From Deltaproteobacteria bacterium (lineage in GTDB: Bacteria; Myxococcota_A; Polyangia; DRWM01; JAAZOP01): a stretch of DNA of 64,000 nucleotides. Below, one piece after another: positions 1 through 9,700 of this stretch (position 1 is its first letter; every line of letters begins with the position of its first letter). The position numbers and the translations under genes were made by a program. Below the pieces are notes generated by a model. The model made no database searches and was not told the DNA's origin. It saw nothing but the letters and a program-made list of their open reading frames with translations. Location: assembly GCA_016218765.1 (NCBI GenBank), contig JACRCZ010000074.1, forward strand, positions 1 through 64,000. Reading direction: 5' to 3'.

Positions 1-2
1 CG

Positions 3-1916
3 GCGGAGCCGGACCAGACGCCGGAGAACGACGAGACGCTCGGCGACCCCTTCGATCCCCGCCTGCGCCTCGACCTGCCCGGTCTCGAGTTCCGACCCCG
101 CGACGTCTCGACCGCGGCACCGTCGCTCCTCGGGGTCGATGCGCGAAGGATCGTCGCGACCATCGCCGGCGTGCGCGTGTCCTCGATCCTCGCCGGCGCC
201 CGCGATGACTCGTTCTGGTCCCACCTCGCGAGCGGTGCGCTGCACCTGGGGCCGTGGGTCGGCCCCGATGCCGCCGCGCTGCGCGGCGACGCGCTGGGCG
301 GCACGATCGACCTCGCCGCACCCGAGCCTCCCGACGATCCCTACCGCCCGACGGCCTTCGCGCTCGGCGGACGGCTGGGCTGGGCGGGCGACACGGGCGG
401 CCTGGCCGGGCACCTGCGCGCCGGCGTCCAGGTCGCGGACCTGCGGCTCGCCGCCGTCCTCGCCGGAGCGGCTCCAGGGCTGACCGACGGCCTCGCCGCG
501 GACGACACGCGGATGGGCGAGGCGCTGGCGGGGGACGCACTGTTCGACCTGCGGGCGTCCCTGGGCGAGGACGACGCGTTGCGGGTCGTGTTGCGCCTGG
601 ACGGCTCCTCGGGCCTGGTGCGCGGTCCGGAGAACCTGGGCCGGGGGTTCCTGCGCGTCGATGACGCGCGGGATACGCTGCTCGCCGTGTTGTGGCGGCA
701 CGGCGACCCCGGGCCGGGGAGCGTGACGGCCTGGGCGCTGGCTCGCACCTCCGAGCGCGCGCTGCTCGCCTTCGACCCCCCCGCCGACCGCTGGAGCCGC
801 TCGGACGAGACGCTCTGGACCGTCGCCGGCGGCGCGTCCGCCTCCTTCGCGGAGCGCTGGTGGAGCGTGGGGCTGGCCGGCGAGCTGCGGGCGGAAGGCG
901 TCTCCGCCGCGCTCTCGCGCGGCTTCTCCGCCGGCGGCGACACGTGGGGCGACCTGATGGGCGACTGGCCCTACCGCCCGCTGCTCGACGGCACGTCCCG
1001 CGCCGGCGGCGCGCTGGCCCTGGACGCGGGGTTCCGCCTGGGCGACGACGTCCGGCTCCGCGCCGCGATTTCAGTGTTCCTCTACCGCCTTTTCCTCCCC
1101 GAGGATCCCTTCGGGCAACAGGAGCCGGACCGCTACGCGACGACGGAGAGCTGGGAGGTCGAGCCCGCCGCGGACCTCGGCGTCACCTGGGAAATCGGCA
1201 GCGGCCTCAAGCTGGACGCGCGCTTCGAGAGCGGCGCGCGCCCGGCCGACGCCGAGCAGCTTGCGGCGGCGGGGCTGCAGCCGGGCGCGGAGCTGCGCTG
1301 GATGCCGGCGTACGGGCTCGAGCCCGAACGCTCGTACGGCGGCCAGCTCGGATTGCGCTTCGAGGCCGGCATCGTCGATCTCCGCCTCGCCTACCACGTG
1401 CAGTGGATCGACGGCGCGGTGACCGCCGGACCGCTCGGCGAGCCCGCGGACGGCGAGCTGCCGGCGACGTGGCGCAACACGGAGGAGCTCGTGCAGGGCG
1501 CCGCGCTCTCGGGAACCGTGTACCTCCACGGCGACTGGCCGTTGCGGTTCGTGATCGAATCGTCGCACGGCTGGCTGGACGACGGCTGGGGCGGAGAGTA
1601 CCGGCCGCTCGAGGTCGCTCCGCTGTCGTTCCTGATCGAAATCGCGTTCCGGCCGCCGGAGGGGGAAATCGAGGCGGGGATCTACGGCGGCTACCGGTGG
1701 CGTCCGGAAAGCTGGGAGACCTCGCCCGTGGAAGCGCGGCTGGCGGCATCCTGCGTCCTGGATGCCGTGTCGTGCGTCGATCGCGAGACGATCCCGGTCG
1801 GAGCCTACCTGCGCTGGACGTTCTGGCGCGGCCTGGCGATGGTGGCGCGCGCCGGCGGCATGTCCTTCCAGGGCGACGGGCCCAGCGTCCAGGGGTTCCT
1901 CACCGCGGCGTTTTGA
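3..1916 (+). CDS. TonB-dependent outer-membrane receptor, 5' end cut by window edge
   Basis: The frame is open from the first bases of the window, so the signal peptide and the start of the plug lie outside. The first ~110 visible residues look like a TonB plug: the stretch ending DALGGTIDL resembles the conserved GG-I end of that domain. The rest alternates short amphipathic strands and Asp/Gly/Pro turns, as in a 22-strand beta barrel, and the protein ends in Phe, the usual signal for outer-membrane barrel insertion. By family it would take up a siderophore, vitamin or glycan using TonB energy; the substrate cannot be told. A 9-bp repeat array follows the stop. The barrel class is fairly safe; TonB dependence rests on a divergent plug only. 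Confidence 0.72.
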   Translation, partial: AEPDQTPENDETLGDPFDPRLRLDLPGLEFRPRDVSTAAPSLLGVDARRIVATIAGVRVSSILAGARDDSFWSHLASGALHLGPWVGPDAAALRGDALGGTIDLAAPEPPDDPYRPTAFALGGRLGWAGDTGGLAGHLRAGVQVADLRLAAVLAGAAPGLTDGLAADDTRMGEALAGDALFDLRASLGEDDALRVVLRLDGSSGLVRGPENLGRGFLRVDDARDTLLAVLWRHGDPGPGSVTAWALARTSERALLAFDPPADRWSRSDETLWTVAGGASASFAERWWSVGLAGELRAEGVSAALSRGFSAGGDTWGDLMGDWPYRPLLDGTSRAGGALALDAGFRLGDDVRLRAAISVFLYRLFLPEDPFGQQEPDRYATTESWEVEPAADLGVTWEIGSGLKLDARFESGARPADAEQLAAAGLQPGAELRWMPAYGLEPERSYGGQLGLRFEAGIVDLRLAYHVQWIDGAVTAGPLGEPADGELPATWRNTEELVQGAALSGTVYLHGDWPLRFVIESSHGWLDDGWGGEYRPLEVAPLSFLIEIAFRPPEGEIEAGIYGGYRWRPESWETSPVEARLAASCVLDAVSCVDRETIPVGAYLRWTFWRGLAMVARAGGMSFQGDGPSVQGFLTAAF

Positions 1917-1923
1917 GAGTGCA

Positions 1924-1956
1924 GTGCGGGAAGTGCGGGAAGTGCGGGAAGTGCGG
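1924..1956. repeat. 9-bp tandem repeat, unit GTGCGGGAA, about 3.7 copies
   Basis: Three exact GTGCGGGAA units and a partial fourth lie between the receptor stop and the DsrE-like gene. Read on the other strand the unit is the same family as the arrays at 6754-6865 and 13085-13200. Confidence 0.9.
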
Positions 1957-1991
1957 CACGAGCGGGGGGCGCGAGGCGGAAGGAGAGTGGG

Positions 1992-2342
1992 ATGAAGGCC
2001 CTCCTGATCCTGAATGATGCGCCGTACGGGAGCGAGCGGACGTACAACGCGCTGCGGCTGGCCGACGTGATGCTGACGCTGGAGGAGGAGCTGGAGCTGA
2101 GCGTGTTCCTGGTGGGGGACGCCGTGCTCTGCGCGAAGAAGGGCCAGACGACGCCGCAGGGGTTCTACAACATCGAGCGGATGCTCAAGCCGGTGCTGCG
2201 GCGCGGGATGGTCCTGGTCTGCACGACCTGCATGGACGCGCGGGGGATGAAGGACGAGGAGCTGGCCGAGGGTTGCCGGCGGGCGAAGCTGGGCGAGTTG
2301 GGCACGCTCACGCTCGACGCCGACAAGGTCCTGACGTTCTGA
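1992..2342 (+). CDS. DsrE/DsrF-like sulfur-relay family protein
   Basis: A complete 116-residue protein preceded by GGAAGGAG at 1978-1985, which fixes the ATG. It has the DsrE fold pattern: an N-terminal strand KALLILND, a helix with a Tyr-Gly-Ser-Glu-Arg start, a second strand SVFLVGDAV, and a VLVCTTCMDARG segment with Cys77 and Cys80 where family members carry the persulfide-bearing cysteine. Relatives (DsrE, TusD, YchN) pass sulfane sulfur between proteins in the cytoplasm. No dsr or tus gene is adjacent, so the partner is unknown. It ends 10 bp from a convergent gene. The family call is good; the sulfur-transfer role is inferred from the cysteines. Confidence 0.8.
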   Translation: MKALLILNDAPYGSERTYNALRLADVMLTLEEELELSVFLVGDAVLCAKKGQTTPQGFYNIERMLKPVLRRGMVLVCTTCMDARGMKDEELAEGCRRAKLGELGTLTLDADKVLTF

Positions 2343-2352
2343 CCCGATCGAT

Positions 2353-3252
2353 CTACAGGAAGTCCGGGGTCGCGGAGATGCGGACGCCGATGCCGATGTC
2401 GGCATTCTCGAGCCGTTGACCCGCCAGAGGAACGATCACCCCGGCTTCCAGGAGGAGCCACTCCAGGGGACGCGAGCGACCGCCGATCATCAGGTTGAGC
2501 GCCTGCAGCGGGTCGGGCGACGACGCCGGCGCCGGCAGGTCGGGGGGGTTCATCCAGACGTGGAACTGGAGGTCGACGAAACCGCCGATGAAGTCGAGCG
2601 GCATGACCGTCGCGCCGAGCGTCGGCGAGAAGTAGTAGAAGTCGTCCGTGCCCGAATCGGGGAACTGCAGCCAGAACACGATGGGGATGGTCGCGTTGAT
2701 CGACAACCACGTCAGCGGCCGGTAGGCGATGTACACGCCCGGATCGAACGCGAGCGGATGGACCGATTCGTACGATTCGTAGGTCGTGGTCGGCAGGAGG
2801 ATGCCGACGCCGACGGCGATGTCGAGCCAGTCGAGGGGCAGGACGAGCACCTTGGCGCGGGGCACGACGAACCCGAAGTCGTCCGAGGTCGGCATGCCCG
2901 TGGCGTCCGAGTCATGGTGGTCGAAGACCTCGAAATCCACACCGACCTCCAGGAAGCCGAACAGCTCCAAGTGCGCCTCGATCAGCAGCCCGAGGATGTT
3001 GTCCCGCGTCGAGACGCCGAGGATGTCCATGCTGTCGGTCCGCCACTGGAGGGCGACGCCGAGCCGCGTCTCGGGCGACGTCGCGCGGGGGGCGCCGAGG
3101 TTGCCCATCACGGTGAACGGGGCGAACTCGAAGGGGCCGAGGAACTGGGTGGACACGTCTTCCTCGGGCGTCGCCACCTCCTCGGCGGACGCGGGCCCCG
3201 ATGCAAGCGCGATGCAGGCGGACGCGAACGGGATGATCAATCGGATCTTCAT
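2353..3252 (-). CDS. Secreted outer-membrane beta-barrel protein of unknown function
   Basis: A 299-residue protein starting at the ATG behind AGGAGGGA; the open frame extends further upstream but that part is not protein-like. Residues 1-22 form a signal peptide (KIR, a hydrophobic run, then GPASAEE). The mature part is made of short alternating strands (for example DWLDIAVGVGILL and PLTWLSINATIPIVF) separated by Asp/Gly loops, typical of small transport or porin-like barrels. Nothing identifies a substrate. It is divergent from the kinase at 3428, and each gene has its own predicted promoter in the 175-bp gap. Confidence 0.6.
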   Translation of the reverse strand: MKIRLIIPFASACIALASGPASAEEVATPEEDVSTQFLGPFEFAPFTVMGNLGAPRATSPETRLGVALQWRTDSMDILGVSTRDNILGLLIEAHLELFGFLEVGVDFEVFDHHDSDATGMPTSDDFGFVVPRAKVLVLPLDWLDIAVGVGILLPTTTYESYESVHPLAFDPGVYIAYRPLTWLSINATIPIVFWLQFPDSGTDDFYYFSPTLGATVMPLDFIGGFVDLQFHVWMNPPDLPAPASSPDPLQALNLMIGGRSRPLEWLLLEAGVIVPLAGQRLENADIGIGVRISATPDFL

Positions 3253-3298
3253 CGGTCCCTCCTCCTTGCCGCGGAAGCGGCAATCCGTGATGGAACGG

Positions 3299-3327
3299 AC
3301 AGTAGGACAGCGCGAGCGGCGAGGCAA
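3299..3327 (-). promoter_or_regulatory. Predicted promoter of the barrel protein at 2353-3252
   Basis: On the minus strand TTGCCT (3322-3327) and TACTGT (3299-3304) are separated by 17 bp, 46 bp ahead of the start codon. The arrangement matches other predicted promoters in the window. By eye only. Confidence 0.5.
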
Positions 3328-3361
3328 GACACCGTCGCCGCGCACCGTGCGGAAACGCCGG

Positions 3362-3391
3362 TTGTCGAGATCCCGCCGGGTCGAGTAGACT
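3362..3391 (+). promoter_or_regulatory. Predicted promoter of the Ser/Thr kinase at 3428
   Basis: TTGTCG (3362-3367) and TAGACT (3386-3391) are spaced by 18 bp and lie 36 bp ahead of the ATG. Confidence 0.45.
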
Positions 3392-3427
3392 TCGCCACGA
3401 CCGGCGGGCGGGACGGTCGAGCAGGAG

Positions 3428-5201
<1,774 letters not shown>

Positions 5202-5221
<20 letters not shown>

Positions 5222-6317
5222 GCGTTCGAGCTCGTGGTACGCGGCGGCGCTGTTCGCCGGCGCCATCCTGGCGGCTTCGGGCGGCGTCGCGGCCCAGGAG
5301 GGAGTCGAGGCGGAGGCCCGGGCGCGGTTCGATCAGGGGGTCGAGCTGTTCCGGGCCGAGGACTGGGAGGGGGCGCTCCACCAGTTCACCACCTCGTTCG
5401 ACCTCGTTCCCAACCCCTCGCTGCGCTACAACATCGGCGTCTGCCACTACAACCTCGGGCAGCTCGACCAGGCCGAGTTCCAGCTTCGGCTGTACCTCGA
5501 GGAGGTCGACCCCTCGCGCATCCCGGACAACCTGCGCGCGGACGTGGAGCGGATCCTCGCCGCCATCGACGCCCGGCGCGGAACGCTGGACATCCGCATC
5601 TCGCTCGAGGGCGCCACGGTCCGGATCGACGACGCCGACGTCGGCGTCTCCCCCCTCCCCCATCCGATCGTCCTCCCCGACGGCCCGCACCGCGTCGCCG
5701 TGACGCTCGAGGGCTACCAGCCGTTCGAACGCGAGGTCGAGATTTCCCCGGGAACGACCCGTCCGCTGGACGTGGTGCTCGTCCCCTTGGCGGTCGAACC
5801 ACCGCCGCCCGTCGAACCACCGCCGCCCGTCGAACCACCGCCGCCCGTCGAACCGCCACCGCCCGTCGAACCACCGCCGCCCGTCGAGCCACCGCTCGTC
5901 GTCGAGGACGAGGACGACGGCATCTCGCCGGCGTGGTGGAAGACGCTGGCCAACGTCGCGGGCGCGCTCGCCGTGGGCGGCGCCATCACCGGCGGCCTCG
6001 AGCTGTGGAAGGAGTCGCAGTTCGAGACGGCGGTCGACGACTGCCGGCGCGGCATTCCGTCGGCCTGCTCCGAAGGCTACGACATCGCTTCGGACGGCGA
6101 GGCTCTTGGGGCCACGACGACGGCGCTGCTGATCGTGGCGGGCGTGACGGCCGCGGTCGCCGTGACGCTGGTGTTCTTCACGGATTTCGATGACGACGAG
6201 GAAGAGGCCGCGGACGCGCCGGCGCCGCCCGCGGTATCGGTGGGCTTCGGCCCGGCGCTCGATCCCGTGTCCGGCAGCGCCTCCGGCGGCTTCTTCGAGA
6301 CGACGATTCGCTTCTGA
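5202..6317 (+). CDS. Periplasmic TPR and PEGA-domain protein with VEPPPP repeats
   Basis: 371 residues beginning inside the 3' end of the kinase gene. Residues 1-31 are a signal peptide ending GGVAAQ. Residues ~35-120 are TPR-like (FDQGVELFRAEDWEGALHQF, then YNIGVCHYNLGQ). A PEGA domain follows at ~128-195, recognisable from GTLDIRI, LPDGPHRVAVTLEGYQPFEREV. Five perfect VEPPPP units (198-227) lead to two hydrophobic stretches near 248-262 and 300-320. PEGA-TPR proteins commonly accompany bacterial Ser/Thr kinases, and the 20-bp overlap supports a shared function at the envelope. The ligand or target is not known. Confidence 0.8.
5793..5882. repeat. 18-bp tandem repeat coding VEPPPP, 5 units plus a partial
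   Basis: Five consecutive 18-bp units, nearly identical at DNA level, encode a Pro/Glu spacer in the PEGA protein. The length is a multiple of three, so copy-number change would keep the frame. Confidence 0.9.
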
Positions 6318-6329
6318 CGGGTGACGACG

Positions 6330-6611
6330 ATGGCACAGCGGCTGTTGCGACTGGTTCTGGGAGTCCTGGCGGGCGCCGCCGTGGCGGGGTGCTTCCCCGA
6401 ATTCGACCGCGGGTTGCTGACCGACGCGCTTCTTTGCGAACCACCCTGCCCGTCCGGGATGGTCTGTCTGGGCGACGCCGAGTGCGCGCTCCCGGGCGCG
6501 GACGCCGACGCCGACACGGAGGCGGACGCCGACGCGGACGCCGACGCGGACGTGGACTCGACGTACGGAGAGGTTGACGCGGCGCCCGAGGATTCGGCGG
6601 GGGGGTCTTGA
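6330..6611 (+). CDS. Small lipoprotein with Asp-Ala repeat tail
   Basis: 93 residues from the ATG; a GTG three codons earlier (6321) is possible. A short hydrophobic signal ends in the lipobox AVAGC, so the mature protein is probably lipid-anchored. Then come a Cys-containing segment (CEPPCPSGMVCLGDAEC, two likely disulfides) and a run of DA dipeptides from GACGCC/GACGCG codons. It lies 12 bp after the PEGA gene and probably shares its transcript. Function unknown; short Cys-rich lipoproteins of this kind are abundant in Myxococcota. Confidence 0.65.
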   Translation: MAQRLLRLVLGVLAGAAVAGCFPEFDRGLLTDALLCEPPCPSGMVCLGDAECALPGADADADTEADADADADADVDSTYGEVDAAPEDSAGGS

Positions 6612-6634
6612 ACGCTCCGCGGACTCGTCGCCGA

Positions 6635-6654
6635 CCGGCGCCTGGAGGCGCCGG
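6635..6654. terminator. GC hairpin, 8-bp perfect stem
   Basis: CCGGCGCC and GGCGCCGG enclose a TGGA loop, 23 bp after the small lipoprotein stop. No T-tract follows, so it may be a weak terminator or simply a stem-loop. Confidence 0.35.
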
Positions 6655-6724
6655 CTGCACCACCAGGCCTGCTGCGCAAGCTCCAGCCTCGCTTTCGGTG
6701 TCAGCCCGCGAAGCATGCTTCCTC

Positions 6725-9700
6725 ATGCAACCCGTTGCTTCAGCCCCGGGACGGGTGCTCCCCGCACTCCCCGCACTTTCCGCACTCCCCGCACTCCCCG
6801 CACTCCCCGCACTCCCCGCACTCCCCGCACTCCCCGCTCTCCCCGCTCTCGCCGCACTTTCCGCACTCCTCCTCGCCTCTTCCGCCGCGGCCCAGCCGTG
6901 GCCCATGGCGCGCCATGACGCCGCGCGCTCCGCGCGCTCCGAGCCCGTCGCTCCGCTCTCGGCCCCCGGCGAAGCGTTCGCGCTCGCCGTCGGCGGGGTA
7001 CTCGGCGCGGACGAGCTGCGCGTGGCGGACGTGGACCTCGACGGCCTGCCGGAGACGCTCTTCCCCGCCGGCCGGCGCGTCCGCGCGCGGCGCGCCGGCG
7101 GCGACCTGCTCTGGGCCTCGGAGGACGCCGGCGCGTGGTGGATGCTCGGCACCGCGGACTTCGACGGCGACGGGCGGCCCGAGGTCGCCGTCGCGACCGT
7201 CGCACCAGGCGTCGCGTTCCTCGACGGCCTCCGCGGCCGAACGGTCTTCGCGAGCGCCGCCGGCGACGTCTCCACGCTCGGCACCATCCTTCCCCTCGAC
7301 GTCGAGGGCGACGGCGCGGTCGAGCTGTACGTCGCCGACGACGGCTGCTCCCACGACGGGCGAGGCTCGGGCCGGATCTACGGCCTGGCCGGCGGCGTCG
7401 CGACCCGCACCGTCCTGCGCACGGAGACCCACGACTTCTGGTGCGGCCGCGACCACGTCGTCGCCGACCTGGACGGCGACGGGCGACCGGAGGTCGTCGC
7501 GCCCGACGAGGACCGGGTGTGGGCGTACGACCCGGCGAGCGGCTTCTCCACACATGCCTCCCGCACGCTCGATTCGTTCCCCGTCGGCCTGGTCCACACC
7601 GCCGTCGCCGACCTCGATCGGGACGGCGACGACGAGCTGATCCTGGCGAGCGACAATCCGTGGCGGTGGTACGCCGCGGCCCGCAGGCTCCAGGTCCTCG
7701 ACGCCGACGGCGACGAGCTGGCGTCGAGCTGGATCGTCCGCGTCAGCCCCGAAGCGGGCGGACATCGGTACCTCGACGCACCCGCGGCCGACGTCCTGGC
7801 CTCCTCCGCGGGTCTGGAGGTCGTCTCCTCCATCGCGGATTCCGCGTCGTCCGGGTGGGAGGTGCGCGTCTTCCGCGGTCTCTCGGACGACGGGGAGGAG
7901 AGCGTCCTCGCCGCGATCCCCGACGTGGTCGCGCTCGGCCTGGCCGACGTCGACGGCGACGGTCTCTCGGAAATCCTGGCCCGGCCCGCGCCCGACTTCG
8001 TCCTGGATTCCGGACCGTCGGCCATCGCCGCGTTCCATGTGCGCGAGGACGGCACCGCGGAGGAGCTGTGGAGCGTCCCGGCAAGCCGTCTCCCGCTGCT
8101 GCCGGACCCGGAGAGCACGGACTCCGCTCTCCCCGCGGCAGGAGGCGACGGCTGGGGCGGCCCGGCACGCCCCGTCGTCCGCGAGGGGCCCGCGGGGCTG
8201 CCGGCGGTATTGGTGGAATCGGACGGCGACGGCGACGGCGTCTCCGACCGCCTGACGCTGCTCGACGGCCCGACCGGAGCGGAGCTGGCGCGCTGGAACG
8301 ACCCCGATTCGGCGCTCGGTCCCGGCGGCATCGTCGCCGTCGCTCGCGCCTCGGGCGCGGACGTCTGGCTCGCGGCGGCGACGGAGAGCGCCCGCGTCGC
8401 GCACTTCCATGCCGGGCTCGTGCTGTCCAACGACGCCGACGGCGGGGACGTTCCCGACGTCGTCGCCGCGAACCGCGCGGCGACTCCGCCGATCGTGCCG
8501 TCCGGCACCACCATCGTCGCCGCCGAAGCCGGGGGCCGCGTCTCGTTCCTCGGCGAATCCTGCGCTGCGGTGGTCTGCGGACCGGCGCAGCGCTCATCTG
8601 CGCGACTCCTGTCGAGCGAACCCCGGGTCGCGGGCGCCGCGTGCGACTGCGCGGCTGACCCGTTCCTCGTCGGCGCGTCCCGCACGCGCGAAGGTCATGC
8701 CGCGGTGGCGCTCGTCCCCCCCACGGACGGCACCCCGTTGATGATCGATCTCGGTCGCGCGGTCGAGCCGGTGGCCGACGCGCTGCCGGTCGGACCGCTG
8801 GATCCCGAGTTCCCGGAGTGGGACGCCGTGGCCCTGGCGCTCTACGATCCGTCTTCGAACCGGTCGTCGCTGGCGCTGGTCTCGACCGGCGGCGCGCGCA
8901 CACGGTGGCTCGGACTCGACGCCGACGGCACGGTGCGCGGCCCACTGGCCGTCGCCGACCTCGACGGGGACGGAGCCGACGAGCTGCTCGCCGTCCGCGA
9001 CGGCTTCCTTCAAGTCGTCTCGTCGAGCGGGGATGAGATCCTGCGGCGGGAAGCGTGGGGCGGAGGGTCCGTCCTGGCGTGGGACGTCGGCGAAGGACGA
9101 CCCGCGATCTTCCGCACGGGGGCCGATTCCTTCGCGGTGGAGCGGCTGGACGTCGAACTCGAGCGCGTCTGGATCGCGGGAGAGGGGACGTCGCACCGGG
9201 GCCGGTACGCGGCGATGGCGGGTGGCGGGGACGGTACGTTCCGCCTGGGTGTGGTGGCGGAGGCGTCGGCGGAGCTGGCGGCCTACGCCGCGTCGGACGG
9301 CACGATCCTGTGGCGCACCGCCCTGGCCGGGGGCAGCGCCTACCCCGACGTCGCCGCGGCGTACGCCGCCGGCGCCCGGCCGGGCGTCCTGTCGAGCCCG
9401 GCGACGGCTTCCTCGCTCGAGCCGGGCCTAGCCGACACGCTGGTCGTGGGCTCGAGCGACGGCTTCCTCTACGGCGTTTCGGCGGCCGACGGCAGTCTGG
9501 CGTGGTCGGTCGCGCTGCACGCGGCAGTCGGCGAGCCCGTGGTCGTGCCGTTCGACGATCCGCGGGGCGCTCCCGAGCCGTGGACCGCCGTGCTGGCGCC
9601 CGCCGCCGACGGGCAGGTGCACGTGATCGGCGAGGCGACACTTGCGGCGCCGGCGGAAGTCTGGGACGGGGACGGCGTGGCCGATCCGGCATCGGAGTCG

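Noticed and set aside
6635..6654. Rho-independent terminators
   Set aside because: Hairpins at 6635, 35619 and 38645 have good stems but none is followed by a T-run, so they were not called as firm terminators.
6754..6865. Regular repeats at 6.8 and 13.1 kb as CRISPR arrays
   Set aside because: Units are 9-11 bp in direct contact with no unique spacers of 25-45 bp, and no cas gene is present.
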